Shown in pieces: positions 1-8,459 of a DNA stretch of 32,036 bases. The notes beneath the pieces were generated by a model. It was not told the origin of the DNA, ran no database searches, and saw only the letters and a list, made by a program, of their open reading frames with translations. Location of the stretch: the NCBI GenBank assembly GCA_964448135.1, contig CAYUVH010000047.1, positions 1 to 32,036 on the forward strand, given 5' to 3'. Origin of the DNA: CAYUVH01 sp964448135 (lineage in GTDB: Bacteria > Verrucomicrobiota > Verrucomicrobiia > Limisphaerales > UBA8199). How positions within the stretch are numbered: the stretch's first letter is position 1; the number at the start of each line of letters is the position of its first letter. The position numbers and the translations under genes are program-made.

Positions 1-130
1 AATGAGCCATGCGATGAGCGAGCCAGTGCAATACCCAGGACGACAGAACTGGAAGCAGCACAATTGCTCCCAGGCACGTCAGCAGCAGTATTTTATTCTT
101 TCTTGGGTTCACTTGAATCCCGGTCAGCAT
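1..130 (-). CDS. Start of a membrane protein, cut by the window edge
   Basis: On the minus strand an open frame runs from ATG at 130 to the window edge with no stop (43 codons). It encodes a basic stretch (PRKNK) followed by a hydrophobic segment (ILLLTCLGAIVLLPVLSSWVL), which looks like an N-terminal signal anchor. An alternative GTG start at 112 would begin at NPRKNK. The start lies about 20 nt after the stop of the GH10-like gene upstream, on the same strand, so the two could be co-transcribed. The function cannot be told from so short a piece. The call rests on the open frame, the hydrophobicity pattern and the spacing only. Confidence 0.4.
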   Translation of the reverse strand, partial: MLTGIQVNPRKNKILLLTCLGAIVLLPVLSSWVLHWLAHRMAH

Positions 131-149
131 CCAGCTTCGGAACCGATCT

Positions 150-1802
150 TCACGCGGTGAGGCCCCACTTCTTTTTCAATTCCAGCAGGCGGGTGAAGCT
201 TTCCTTGGGGGTGAAGTTTTTGTGGAGGAGGCCGCCGTTGGGCCAGAAGTGGCCGCCGGCGTCGGCGAAGTCCCACCAGCCGACGGCTTCGAATTCACGG
301 CGGCTGTAGCAGAGGGTGTAGATGGCTTCGAGCCAGTCGGCTTGCATGGTCTCGGTCCAGGGGCCGTGCCAGCCGGGGACGAGTTGTTTGGGCCGCATGC
401 TGGCGGGGTCGAGACCGGGGGCGGAGTTGCAGGAGAGTTCGCTGATGTGGAGGGCGCGGTTGAGGCCGTCGAAGCGCTGGAGCATGCGGTCGATCTCGAA
501 CAGGTCCTGCTGCGGGTAGTAGAGCTGGAGGCCGATGACCTCGAATTCCGCGCCGCTGGCGATGCAATCGCGGACGTAACGGTAGGGGGACCAGAGGCGC
601 TGGTTGTTCGGGCCGGGGCGGCGGGCGTATTCGGCCCAGAGGCAGCAGTGATTGACGACGCGCTTGACGGACCGTGAGCCGCCGCGCGCGGCGGCGCAGG
701 CTGCGCGGGTGAGCTGGACGAGTTGCTCGTGGGAGAAGCGGAAGAGATTCGCCTTGTCGTGGGCTTCGTTGATGACCTCGACGTATTGCAGGCGGCCGTG
801 GTAGCGCTGGGTGGTTTGCTGGACGACGCGCTGGTATTCGGCGAGGACTTGTTCGAAGGGCCAGGTGCGGAGCCAGGGTGGTGTGGCGCCGTTGGAGAGA
901 TAGACGTAGCCGAAACCTTTCGACGCGAGCTTGTTTTTCTGGGCCCAGTCCAGGCTGCGATCCTGGCGGGTGTAATCGATGCGTTGCGCGACGGGCTCCG
1001 GGTTCTGGCTCCAAGTGTACCAACTGAGGACGGAGTAGTTGAAGGCTTTGAGGAATTGTTGTTCGTAAACGCCGCCGCGGTCCCAACCGGAGCCGAGGGC
1101 GCCGAAGCCAAAATTCGTGCGCGGCTTGGGGAGGCGGCTGATGCGGTGGCGGGCGGAATTGAGGGTGAGGCGTTCGCCGGCGTGGAGGCTGTTGGCGAGG
1201 GATTCGTAGGCGGCGGCGATCTGGGCGGGGCCGGGCTTTTTTGGGAGCGGCTTCGCGGCCGCGGACATGAGCTTGTCGAACTCGGGATCGGCGGGGACGC
1301 CCAGGCGTTTGGCGGCCTCGGCGGCTTCGGCGACGCGGCGCAGGCGGGTCGAGGCGGCTTCGACGACGAATTCCAGGTTTTGCGGTTTGGTGTAGCCGCG
1401 CCCGGTGTTGGCGGCGTAGCAATAGACTTCGCCGAAGCCGGGCACATCGAGGCGCACGGCGACCTGAATCGGCTCGCGGGCGAGAGCGATGCGGGCCCGG
1501 CCTTCGGCGGAACTGATGGCCTGGGGCAGGGGATCGTTCGGCAAATCACGGGCGATGAGGGTGGCGGCGCGTTCGGAGTCGAGGGGCTTGCCGTTGGCTT
1601 CGTGCAGGGTGAAGCGGATCTGGTTCGACTCTTCGAGCGCGGTGAGCGTGGGGGATTTGGCTTCCTCGGCGCCGAGTTGGTTCTCGGTGTCCTGGGCGCG
1701 GACGGAGCCGGCGGCGAGCGCGGCGGTGGCGAGGGTGGCGCGTTGGATGAACTGCCTTCGAGGTATCGGATGGGGTTTGGGCGGGGGCGAATCAGATTTC
1801 AC
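150..1802 (-). CDS. Tat-exported GH10-like endo-1,4-beta-glycanase (xylanase-type)
   Basis: Predicted retaining glycoside hydrolase of the GH10 fold, expected to cut xylan-type backbones outside the cytoplasm. The N-terminus carries a twin-arginine signal (PRRQFIQR followed by a long Ala-rich segment ending near SVRAQ). The acid/base motif EVINEAHDK has Glu346, and the nucleophile motif HISELSC has Glu455, matching the GH10 patterns xxxNE and HxTE. The C-terminal WWDF...GGLLHKNFTPKESF stretch is the usual last strand of GH10 enzymes. An N-terminal region of about 180 residues before the barrel is unassigned. The start is GTG at 1802 with no clear Shine-Dalgarno. A closely similar paralogue lies directly upstream at 2026-3675. 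GH10 membership is from motifs; the substrate is inference. Confidence 0.85.
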   Translation of the reverse strand: MKSDSPPPKPHPIPRRQFIQRATLATAALAAGSVRAQDTENQLGAEEAKSPTLTALEESNQIRFTLHEANGKPLDSERAATLIARDLPNDPLPQAISSAEGRARIALAREPIQVAVRLDVPGFGEVYCYAANTGRGYTKPQNLEFVVEAASTRLRRVAEAAEAAKRLGVPADPEFDKLMSAAAKPLPKKPGPAQIAAAYESLANSLHAGERLTLNSARHRISRLPKPRTNFGFGALGSGWDRGGVYEQQFLKAFNYSVLSWYTWSQNPEPVAQRIDYTRQDRSLDWAQKNKLASKGFGYVYLSNGATPPWLRTWPFEQVLAEYQRVVQQTTQRYHGRLQYVEVINEAHDKANLFRFSHEQLVQLTRAACAAARGGSRSVKRVVNHCCLWAEYARRPGPNNQRLWSPYRYVRDCIASGAEFEVIGLQLYYPQQDLFEIDRMLQRFDGLNRALHISELSCNSAPGLDPASMRPKQLVPGWHGPWTETMQADWLEAIYTLCYSRREFEAVGWWDFADAGGHFWPNGGLLHKNFTPKESFTRLLELKKKWGLTA

Positions 1803-1865
1803 GTCAGATAATGTTTAAGCTCGAACCGGAATTTTCCAAGGGCGGATTTATACGGAATGGGTTTT

Positions 1866-1990
1866 GAACCACGGAGGCACGGAGGAAGCTCCAAGAACCA
1901 AGGACCAAGGACCAAGGACCAGATAAGCTCCAAGGACCAAGCACCAGATAAACTTCAAACTTCAAATGCCAAACTTCAGGGAAGCCTCAA
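1866..1990. repeat. Dispersed intergenic repeat (CCAAGGACCA family) between the GH10 genes
   Basis: The gap between the two GH10-like genes holds low-complexity DNA. It opens with ACCACGGAGGCACGGAGG (about 1867-1884), then tandem CCAAGGACCA units, then runs of ACTTCAAACTTCAAA type. A 23-nt stretch at 1925-1947, beginning AAGCTCCAAGGACCAAGCAC, recurs exactly at 18301-18323. No ORF with coding character covers it. It may be a mobile or slippage-derived intergenic repeat; no function is shown. Confidence 0.75.
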
Positions 1991-2025
1991 ACTTGCAACT
2001 TCAATTGCCACAATTTGGTCGGCGT

Positions 2026-3675
2026 TTAGGTTGTGAGAGCCCAGCGTTTTTTCAATTCGATGAGGCGGAGGTAGCTTTCCTTCGGCGTGAGGTCTTTGTG
2101 GAGGAGGCCGCCGTGGGGCCAGAACTGGCTACCGTTGTCGGTGAAGTCCCACCAAGTCGCCGCTTCAAATTCGGGTTTGCTGTAGCAGAGGGTGTACATG
2201 CCTTCGAGCCAGTCGGCCTGCACGGTTTCGGTCCATGGTCCATGCCAGCCCGGCGAGACGCTTCGGGGCCGGGAGCAGGCGGGATCGAGTCCGGGCGCGG
2301 AACTGCAGGAAAGTTCTGTGAGGTGGATCGGGCGATTAAAGCTCGTGAAGCGCTGGAGCATGCGTTCAATTTCGAACATGTCGTGCTGCGGGTAGTATAT
2401 TTGCAGGCCGACGACCTCGAATTCCACGCCGGCCGAGACGCAATCGCTCAGGTAACGATAAGGCGCCCAGATGCGTTCTTCGTTACGGCCGAGGCGGCGG
2501 GGAAATTCGGCCCAGAGCGAGCAGTTGTTGATGATGCACTTGACGGTCGGAGAGCCGGCGCGCGCGGCGCGGCAGGCCTCGCGCGTCACTTCAGTGAGTT
2601 GCTCGTGCGACAGGTGGAACAGATTCGCTTTGTCGTGGGCTTCATTGATGACCTCGACGTAGGGCATCCGGTCGCGGTAGCGGGTGAGGGTCTGGGTGAC
2701 GACGCGTTGGTACTCGGCGAGGACTTTTTCGTAGGGCCAGGAGCGGATCCAGGCCGGCGTGGCGGCGTTGTGCATGTACACATAGCCATAGCCTTTCGGA
2801 ATCACTTTGTTTTTCTGGCACCAATCCAGGCTGCAATCCTGCCGGGCGTAATCTATCCGCTTATCAACAGGCTCAGGCTCCTGGTTCCAGGCATACCAGT
2901 TGATGGCGGCAAAGTTGAAGGCTTTAAGATACAGCTGCTCGCACTCCCCGGCCTGTTCCCAGCCGGACGTCCGGCTGCCGAAGAGGAAGTTGGTTCGGGG
3001 CTTCGCGAGCCGGCTGATGCGATGGCGCGCGGTGTTGAGCGCGAGGCGTTCGCCGGCGTGCAGGCCGTGCGAAAGGGACTCGTAGGCGGCGGCGATTTGT
3101 TCGTGACCGCTTCCTTTGGGCAAGGGTTTGGCCGCCGCGGCCAGGTGTTCTTCGAATTGCGGGTCGTTCGGCACCCCGGCGCGCCGGGCGAGTTCGGCCG
3201 ATTCGGTTACGCGATGGAGCCGGGTCCGGGCCGCTTCGACGACGAACTCGAGATTCGCCGGCTTGGTGTAACCCTGGCCCGCATTGTCCGCGTAGCAATA
3301 GACTTCGCCGAAGCCGGGCACACGCAGCAGGGCTTCGAATTGGATCGGTTCCTTCGCCAGTCCGATGCGCGCGCGGCCAGGAGCCGCGTTGATGGGCTGG
3401 GCCAGGGAATCGTTCTGCAAATCGCGGGCGAGGAGGGTGGTGGCGTGTTCGGGGGACAGTGACTTGCCGTCGGGTTCGTGCAGGGCGAAACGAATCTGAT
3501 TCGAGTGTTCGAGCAGGTTCGTGATGGATGATTTGGCCTCCTCAGCGGCGGGTTCGTTCGTGGTTTCCCGGGCGCGGGCGGAACCGGCGGCGAGCGCAGC
3601 GGCGGCCAGGGCGGTATGGCGCAGGAATTCGCGGCGTTGGATGGGAGGGTGGCGATGAATGGGGTTTCGTTGCAC
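2026..3675 (-). CDS. Tat-exported GH10-like endo-1,4-beta-glycanase, paralogue
   Basis: Paralogue of the gene at 150-1802, almost the same length (549 versus 550 residues) and collinear throughout. It has a Tat signal (RREFLRH followed by an Ala-rich core). The acid/base motif EVINEAHDK carries Glu345 and the nucleophile motif HLTELSCSSAPG carries Glu454. The same ending, GGLLHKDLTPKES, is present. Both catalytic glutamates are intact, so both copies should be active. The start is GTG at 3675, as in its partner. The product is predicted to hydrolyse beta-1,4-linked hemicellulose outside the cytoplasm. The 223-nt gap to the downstream copy suggests a tandem duplication later invaded by repeats. 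Family assignment is from motifs; exact specificity is not visible. Confidence 0.85.
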   Translation of the reverse strand: MQRNPIHRHPPIQRREFLRHTALAAAALAAGSARARETTNEPAAEEAKSSITNLLEHSNQIRFALHEPDGKSLSPEHATTLLARDLQNDSLAQPINAAPGRARIGLAKEPIQFEALLRVPGFGEVYCYADNAGQGYTKPANLEFVVEAARTRLHRVTESAELARRAGVPNDPQFEEHLAAAAKPLPKGSGHEQIAAAYESLSHGLHAGERLALNTARHRISRLAKPRTNFLFGSRTSGWEQAGECEQLYLKAFNFAAINWYAWNQEPEPVDKRIDYARQDCSLDWCQKNKVIPKGYGYVYMHNAATPAWIRSWPYEKVLAEYQRVVTQTLTRYRDRMPYVEVINEAHDKANLFHLSHEQLTEVTREACRAARAGSPTVKCIINNCSLWAEFPRRLGRNEERIWAPYRYLSDCVSAGVEFEVVGLQIYYPQHDMFEIERMLQRFTSFNRPIHLTELSCSSAPGLDPACSRPRSVSPGWHGPWTETVQADWLEGMYTLCYSKPEFEAATWWDFTDNGSQFWPHGGLLHKDLTPKESYLRLIELKKRWALTT

Positions 3676-3728
3676 GTGAGGAGATGATTATGGGAAATCG
3701 GGGTAAGCTAAAGGAAGAAGTGGGCGGG

Positions 3729-3749
3729 CAGGCGAAACAGCTTCGCCTG
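3729..3749. repeat. 8-bp hairpin between divergent genes
   Basis: CAGGCGAA and TTCGCCTG form a perfect 8-bp inverted repeat with a 5-nt loop, ACAGC. It lies between the divergently transcribed GH10-like gene (start 3675) and the DNA glycosylase gene (start 3818), so it could be an operator or part of a leader. No T-run follows on either strand, which argues against a simple terminator. A related imperfect hairpin (GCGAAAC ... GTTTCGC) lies at 4804-4822 upstream of the beta-galactosidase gene. Confidence 0.45.
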
Positions 3750-3817
3750 GGCAAAAGCAGAAAACGGAGTGCTTTTCATTTGTGGCTGTAGTGTGCTTGG
3801 ATGAATGTGGCGTCGGC

Positions 3818-4426
3818 ATGAGCGAATTCCATCCGCTGCCCAGAAGTTTCTTCGAGCCATCGGCCACGCCGGTGGCGCGGAGGCTGTTGGGGCATTGGCT
3901 GATAAGGCAGACAGCCGAAGGGCTTTGCGGCGGCATGATCGTGGAGACGGAGGCCTATCTTCGGGGCGATCCGGCGTCGCATACGTTCCGGGGGGAGACG
4001 CAACGAAACCGGGTTATGTTTGGTCCGCCGGGCCATGCCTACGTGTATTTGATTTACGGATTTCACTATTGTGTGAACGCGGTGTGCCAGCCAACGGGAA
4101 TCGGCGAAGCCGTGCTCATCCGCGCGGTGGAAGCGACTTACGGCACAGACGAACTGAGGCGGGCGCGACCAGTGACGAAGGAGAGGGAACTGACGAACGG
4201 TCCCGGGAAGTTATGTCAGGCAATGCGAATCACCCGGGAATTGGACGGAGTGGATTTGTGCAGCGCGACGTCGCCACTGTTTATTGCCGAGAATCCGCAG
4301 GTGAAGAAAGCGAGACGGGTGAGCGGGCCAATCGTGACCACGACACGGATCGGGCTGAGCAAGGCGGCCCACCTGCCGCTGCGCTTCTATCTGGACGGCA
4401 GCGAGTTTGTGTCGAAGAAAGGCTAG
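3818..4426 (+). CDS. DNA-3-methyladenine glycosylase (AAG/MPG family)
   Basis: Base-excision repair glycosylase that removes alkylated purines such as 3-methyladenine. The protein is 202 residues, the usual size for bacterial AAG proteins. Family signatures are in order: ARRLLGHWL near the N-terminus, GGMIVETEAYLRGDPASH with the catalytic Glu in VETEAY, RNRVMFGPPGHAYVYLIYG, FHYCVNAV, and a C-terminal GPRI-like region (SGPIVTTTRIG). The ATG at 3818 (MSEFHPLP) is preferred because homology begins right after it. An upstream GTG at 3782 in the same frame would add 12 unconvincing residues. Its stop codon overlaps that of the convergent gene in the tetranucleotide CTAG at 4423-4426. Confidence 0.92.
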   Translation: MSEFHPLPRSFFEPSATPVARRLLGHWLIRQTAEGLCGGMIVETEAYLRGDPASHTFRGETQRNRVMFGPPGHAYVYLIYGFHYCVNAVCQPTGIGEAVLIRAVEATYGTDELRRARPVTKERELTNGPGKLCQAMRITRELDGVDLCSATSPLFIAENPQVKKARRVSGPIVTTTRIGLSKAAHLPLRFYLDGSEFVSKKG

Positions 4427-4710
4427 TCGCCCTCTTCCATGTTCATGTCACCGAGCGGACGGGTGAACGTGGCGCGGGCGGGCATGCCGATGAGGACATC
4501 CGCGCTGGATTTGATGCTCTTCGAGCAGGCGGCGATCGGCAGGCCGAGTACCCAGACGCAACTCCCCGCGATCGTGGCCACAAAACACACGGGCCGGACG
4601 AAGATGACGTCGGCGGTGACGACGATGGGGTCGGGAGCAGCGGACGCGACGTTGACACCGCCCAGGCCGATGGCGAGGGCACAGAGGACGGTAAGCACTC
4701 GAGTCTTCAT
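4423..4710 (-). CDS. Small exported or membrane protein with FxRPLG motif
   Basis: A 95-residue protein starting at ATG 4710. It has a typical signal peptide (KTRVLTVLCALAIGLGG, cleavage likely after ASA) followed by a hydrophobic segment around residues 40-62 (VCFVATIAGSCVWVLGLPIA). It ends with a TFTRPLGDMN motif. Small proteins with this layout (signal peptide, one glycine-rich hydrophobic segment, C-terminal TFxRPLG) are widespread and uncharacterised, so no function is proposed. A longer reading from 4800 exists, but the signal peptide supports the internal ATG. It is convergent with the glycosylase gene and the two stop codons share four bases. It is divergent from the beta-galactosidase gene. 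Confidence 0.75.
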   Translation of the reverse strand: MKTRVLTVLCALAIGLGGVNVASAAPDPIVVTADVIFVRPVCFVATIAGSCVWVLGLPIAACSKSIKSSADVLIGMPARATFTRPLGDMNMEEGD

Positions 4711-4930
4711 GATGTTTATTTTAGGCGACTGGTCGGCGCTGGCAAAGCATTTCGACAGCGGCGCCGGCTTATGAACTATTGTAGCACACAATTGAAACAC
4801 CGGGCGAAACAGTTGGTTTCGCGCCCAAATCGTTGGCGCTCGGCGGATGCGTTTCGCCTGGCGGATGTGGGCGCCGACTCATTCTTGCCCATTCCGGATG
4901 CGGCTTCTACTCTGCGGAGGCAATTACAAC

Positions 4931-7900
4931 ATGACTTTGCAAAATATGCTTCGTTACCTCCTCCCTGCGTCCCTGCTCCTGGCCGTCTCATTGCCCGCGG
5001 AAACGGCTTTAAAGGACTGGCAGAATCCGAAACTGACCGGCGTCGGCCATCTCGCCCCGCACGCCACCATGGTCATCTGCCCGGACACGAAGACCGCCCT
5101 CAAGATCGGTCCGGTGTGCAACGAGGAGCGGGTGAAGTCGCCGTTTTATCGCTCGCTGAACGGCGATTGGAAATACCATTACTCGTCGAATCATCTCGCG
5201 CGAGTCCCGGATTTTTGGCTGCCGACATTTGATGATTCGAAGTGGGGAAGCATCCCCGTCCCGGCGAATGTCGAAATCGAAGGCCACGGAATTCCGATTT
5301 ATGTGAACATCAAATATCCGTGGACTTGGCATGGGGTGAAGCCGAATCCGCCCTTCGTGCCGGAGGATGACCCAAACAACACCGTGAACTGCTACCGGCG
5401 CGAATTCACGGTGCCGAAGGATTGGGATGGGCGGCGGGTGCTGCTGACCTTCGATGGCGTGAATTCGATGTTCTATCTCTGGGTCAACGGCCAGAAGGTC
5501 GGCATGGGCAAGGATGCGCGCACGCCCGTGGAGTTCGATATCACGCAATTCCTGAAACCGGGGAAAAACCTGCTGGCGGTCGAAAACTTCCGGTGGTGCG
5601 ACGGTTCGTATCTCGAAGACCAGGACATGTGGCGGATGAGCGGGATCTTTCGCGACGTTTATCTCTGGTCGCCGGCGGATCTTCACGTGCGCGACTTTGA
5701 AGTGAAAGCGGAATTGGATCCGCAGTATCGCGACGCGGAATTGAAGGTGGCGGTCAAGGTGCAGAACACGGGCAAGACGGCGGGCGCGGCCACGATTTCG
5801 GCGGAGTTGTTCGACGCCGACGGAAAGAAAATCGCCGAGCCGCACGCCAGCATCGATACTTCGGCCGGCGGCGAGGCGGAGTTGAACCTTTCCGCGAACA
5901 TCAGCAATCCACTCAAGTGGACGGCAGAGACGCCGAACCTGTACCAATTGTTGCTGACCTTGAAGGACGGAGCCGGGAAGACGGTGGAAGTGATTCCCGT
6001 GAAGGTTGGTTTTCGCAAGGTGGAGATCAAGAACGGCGATTTGCTCGTCAACGGCCGCCGGGTGTTGATCAAGGGCGTGAACCGCCACGAATTCGATCCG
6101 GATCTCGGCCAGGTGGTGACGCGCGACCGCATCGCGCAGGACATCAAGACGATGAAGCAGTACAACGTAAACACGATGCGCACGTGCCACTATCCAAACG
6201 TTCCGGCGTGGTACGATTACTGTGACCAATTGGGCCTCTACCTGATCGACGAGGCAAATATTGAAAGCCACGGCATGGGTTACGGCCCGGAGACATTGGC
6301 GAAGGATCCGCAGTTCGCTGACGCCCACATGGACCGTACCGTGCGCATGCTGGAACGGGACAAGAATCATCCTTCCATTATCATCTGGTCGCTTGGCAAC
6401 GAAGCGGGCGACGGCCCGACGTTCGAGGCGACGTCGCGTTGGATTCACGAACGCGACTCGAGCCGCCCGGTGCACTACGAGCAGGCGAAGGAACGCGCCC
6501 ACACGGACATCGTGTGCCCGATGTATCCGCGCACGCCGAAGTTGCTGGAGTATTCGGGCAAGCCCGAGAAGCGGCCGTTCATTATGTGCGAGTACGAGCA
6601 CGCGATGGGCAATAGCAGCGGCAACATGTGGGATTATTGGGACCTGATTTATTCGCGCCCGTATTTGCAGGGCGGCTGCATCTGGGACTGGGTGGATCAA
6701 GGCATCCGCCAGCCGCAGAATCGTCCCGACCAAACCCGCGTCTGGCCCGTGAAGCGCGGCGACAAAACTTTCTGGGCGTACGGTGGTGATTTTGGTCCGC
6801 AAGATGTGCCGAGCGACGACAACTTCTGCTGCAACGGCCTCGTCACGCCCGATCGCGAGCCGCATCCCGGCTTGCTCGCCGTGAAGCACGTCTATCAATA
6901 CATCCACTGCAAGCCCGGCGACCTGGCGGCGCGGACCGTGGCGATCAAAAATTGGTACGACTTCACGAATCTCAAAGACATTGCCGAAATTGAATGGCGC
7001 CTTGCCGGCGACGGGAAAGTGATTCAATCCGGCAAAGTTTCCGCGCCCGATCTTGCTCCTTACGCGACCACCAATCTCACGTTGCCGGTTAAACCCTTCA
7101 CCCCCGAACCCGGCGTCGAATATTTCCTCGAACTCAGCTTCCGCTTGAAACACGACCTGCCTTGGGCGCCGCGCGGCCACGAGCTTGCGTGGGACCAGTT
7201 CAAGTTGCCGGATTCAGCGCCAGCCTCGACGACTGATCTGTCCGCCTTGCCCGCCCTCAAACTCGATCAGGACTCCGCCCAGGCTGCCGTCCGCGGCAAA
7301 GACTTTACCGCCATCTTCGACAAAAAAGCCGGCACGCTGGCCTCGCTGAAATTCAAAGGGACCGAATTGATCGAGTCGCCTTTGCGTCCGGATTTCTGGC
7401 GCGCGCCCACCGACAACGACCGCGGCCGCAACAAGCCGGACCAATCGCAGGCCTTCTGGCGCGACGCGCACCAGGACGCGCAGTTGCGGTCTTTCTCTGC
7501 GCAAGAGCAGGGCGGCTCCGTCATCGTCCGCGTCGAGTCCCAGCTTCCCAAAGCCAATGCCGCCTGGGTCACCACCTACACTGTGTCCAAAGGCGGTGAC
7601 ATCCAGGTGGACGCCCAATTCGCTCCCGGCAAAACCAACCCCGTGAAAATGCCGCGCCTGGGTATGCAGATGATTATGCCCGCCGGCTTCGATCGCGTCA
7701 CCTGGCTTGGGCCCGGCCCGCAGGAAACTTATGGCGATCGCATTGACGGCCCCGTCGGGCTTTACTCCGGCGAAGTCCCCGCGCAGTTCTTCGAGGGTTA
7801 CACCGAGCCCGGCGAAAGCGGCAACAAAGTGAACGTCCGCTGGATCGCCGTGACGAACAAGAAGGGCGTGGGCTTGCTGGCCATTGGCTCACCCTTGCTC

Positions 7901-8152
7901 AGCGCGAACGCTTTGTCCCACACCACCGACGACCTCCAAAACGCCAAGCACGCCTTCCAACTCCCGCACCGCGACTTCACCGTCCTGAACCTCGACCTCA
8001 AACAACAGGGCCTGGGCGGCGACGACAGTTGGGGCGCGTGGCCGCATGAGCCGTATTTGATCCCGTGCGAAGCGCGGAGCTACAGTTTCCGGTTGCGGCC
8101 GATCGAATCGGCAGGTGAGGCCCCGCTTTTGGCGCGGAGAATTCTCAAGTAG
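4931..8152 (+). CDS. lacZ: Secreted GH2 beta-galactosidase, LacZ type
   Basis: Five-domain GH2 beta-galactosidase, 1073 residues, close to E. coli LacZ in length but with an added signal peptide (LRYLLPASLLLAVSLPAETA). It therefore acts in the periplasm or outside, releasing terminal beta-galactose from oligosaccharides. Order: N-terminal sugar-binding domain (SLNGDWKYHY), Ig-like domain, then the TIM barrel with NRHEFDP and HYPNVPAWYDYCDQLGLY. The acid/base is Glu491 in GNEAGDGP and the nucleophile is Glu554 in CEYEHAMGNSSGN. The Bgal_small_N domain runs from about residue 785, with RAPTDNDRG. The start at ATG 4931 has a GGAGG Shine-Dalgarno at 4916-4920; the frame is open further upstream but lacks a signal peptide there. 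It has no carbohydrate-transport neighbours. Confidence 0.93.
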   Translation: MTLQNMLRYLLPASLLLAVSLPAETALKDWQNPKLTGVGHLAPHATMVICPDTKTALKIGPVCNEERVKSPFYRSLNGDWKYHYSSNHLARVPDFWLPTFDDSKWGSIPVPANVEIEGHGIPIYVNIKYPWTWHGVKPNPPFVPEDDPNNTVNCYRREFTVPKDWDGRRVLLTFDGVNSMFYLWVNGQKVGMGKDARTPVEFDITQFLKPGKNLLAVENFRWCDGSYLEDQDMWRMSGIFRDVYLWSPADLHVRDFEVKAELDPQYRDAELKVAVKVQNTGKTAGAATISAELFDADGKKIAEPHASIDTSAGGEAELNLSANISNPLKWTAETPNLYQLLLTLKDGAGKTVEVIPVKVGFRKVEIKNGDLLVNGRRVLIKGVNRHEFDPDLGQVVTRDRIAQDIKTMKQYNVNTMRTCHYPNVPAWYDYCDQLGLYLIDEANIESHGMGYGPETLAKDPQFADAHMDRTVRMLERDKNHPSIIIWSLGNEAGDGPTFEATSRWIHERDSSRPVHYEQAKERAHTDIVCPMYPRTPKLLEYSGKPEKRPFIMCEYEHAMGNSSGNMWDYWDLIYSRPYLQGGCIWDWVDQGIRQPQNRPDQTRVWPVKRGDKTFWAYGGDFGPQDVPSDDNFCCNGLVTPDREPHPGLLAVKHVYQYIHCKPGDLAARTVAIKNWYDFTNLKDIAEIEWRLAGDGKVIQSGKVSAPDLAPYATTNLTLPVKPFTPEPGVEYFLELSFRLKHDLPWAPRGHELAWDQFKLPDSAPASTTDLSALPALKLDQDSAQAAVRGKDFTAIFDKKAGTLASLKFKGTELIESPLRPDFWRAPTDNDRGRNKPDQSQAFWRDAHQDAQLRSFSAQEQGGSVIVRVESQLPKANAAWVTTYTVSKGGDIQVDAQFAPGKTNPVKMPRLGMQMIMPAGFDRVTWLGPGPQETYGDRIDGPVGLYSGEVPAQFFEGYTEPGESGNKVNVRWIAVTNKKGVGLLAIGSPLLSANALSHTTDDLQNAKHAFQLPHRDFTVLNLDLKQQGLGGDDSWGAWPHEPYLIPCEARSYSFRLRPIESAGEAPLLARRILK

Positions 8153-8187
8153 CAGTTCCATTTCACCCGTTGCCGGACTCCGGCCAG

Positions 8188-8207
8188 CGGCGCCAAGATT
8201 TGCGCCG
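8188..8207 (+). terminator. Weak hairpin after beta-galactosidase gene
   Basis: CGGCGC and GCGCCG form a 6-bp perfect stem with an 8-nt loop, about 35 nt after the beta-galactosidase stop and just before the tRNA promoter. The location suits a terminator, but there is no T-run, so the call is tentative. Confidence 0.25.
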
Positions 8208-8211
8208 GGGC

Positions 8212-8239
8212 TTGACTGTAACGGCTTCGGGATTAGTAT
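8212..8239 (+). promoter_or_regulatory. Sigma70-type promoter for tRNA-Ser
   Basis: TTGACT at 8212-8217 and TAGTAT at 8234-8239 are separated by 16 nt. Each matches the housekeeping -35 and -10 consensus in four or five of six positions. The expected transcription start is near 8246, about 30 nt before the tRNA 5' end. This is the clearest housekeeping promoter in the window. Confidence 0.65.
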
Positions 8240-8275
8240 CAGTGCCTCAATCCGCAAGGGATTGTCGTTCTGTGT

Positions 8276-8368
<93 letters not shown>

Positions 8369-8423
8369 GACTGCTCGATTTCTTATGTTTTCCAACCGAG
8401 TGTGACCGGGGGTCAAACCGGTT

Positions 8424-8449
8424 GTAACACCAAGCCTTGTTCGCGCTAT
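8424..8449 (+). promoter_or_regulatory. ECF-type promoter element upstream of the sigma gene
   Basis: GTAACA (8424-8429), 13 nt, then GCGCTAT (8443-8449), ending 10 nt before the sigma factor ATG. The same two blocks with the same spacing occur before the second GH26 gene at 12755-12780. A GTAAC block about 16 nt from a CTAT-like block matches the general layout of ECF promoters (an AAC-type -35 and a spacer of 16-17). Autoregulation by the downstream ECF sigma factor is inferred. The transcript would be nearly leaderless. Confidence 0.55.
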
Positions 8450-8459
8450 TCTTGGGCAG

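Noticed and set aside
64..309. Small plus-strand frame at the left edge
   Set aside because: It overlaps the 3' end of a strong GH10-like gene on the other strand and has no coding character.
723..3462. Plus-strand frames opposite the two GH10-like genes
   Set aside because: Both are mirror images of the duplicated minus-strand genes, and their similarity to each other follows from the duplication.
5009..7180. Long minus-strand open frame (723 codons) inside the beta-galactosidase gene
   Set aside because: It is antisense to a well-supported GH2 gene, has no family motifs and a composition (many Arg, Val and His) typical of shadow frames in GC-rich DNA.
8218..8239. Third copy of the GTAAC-type ECF promoter upstream of the tRNA
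   Set aside because: GTAAC is present but no GCGCTAT box follows at the right distance; a TTGACT/TAGTAT housekeeping promoter explains the site.
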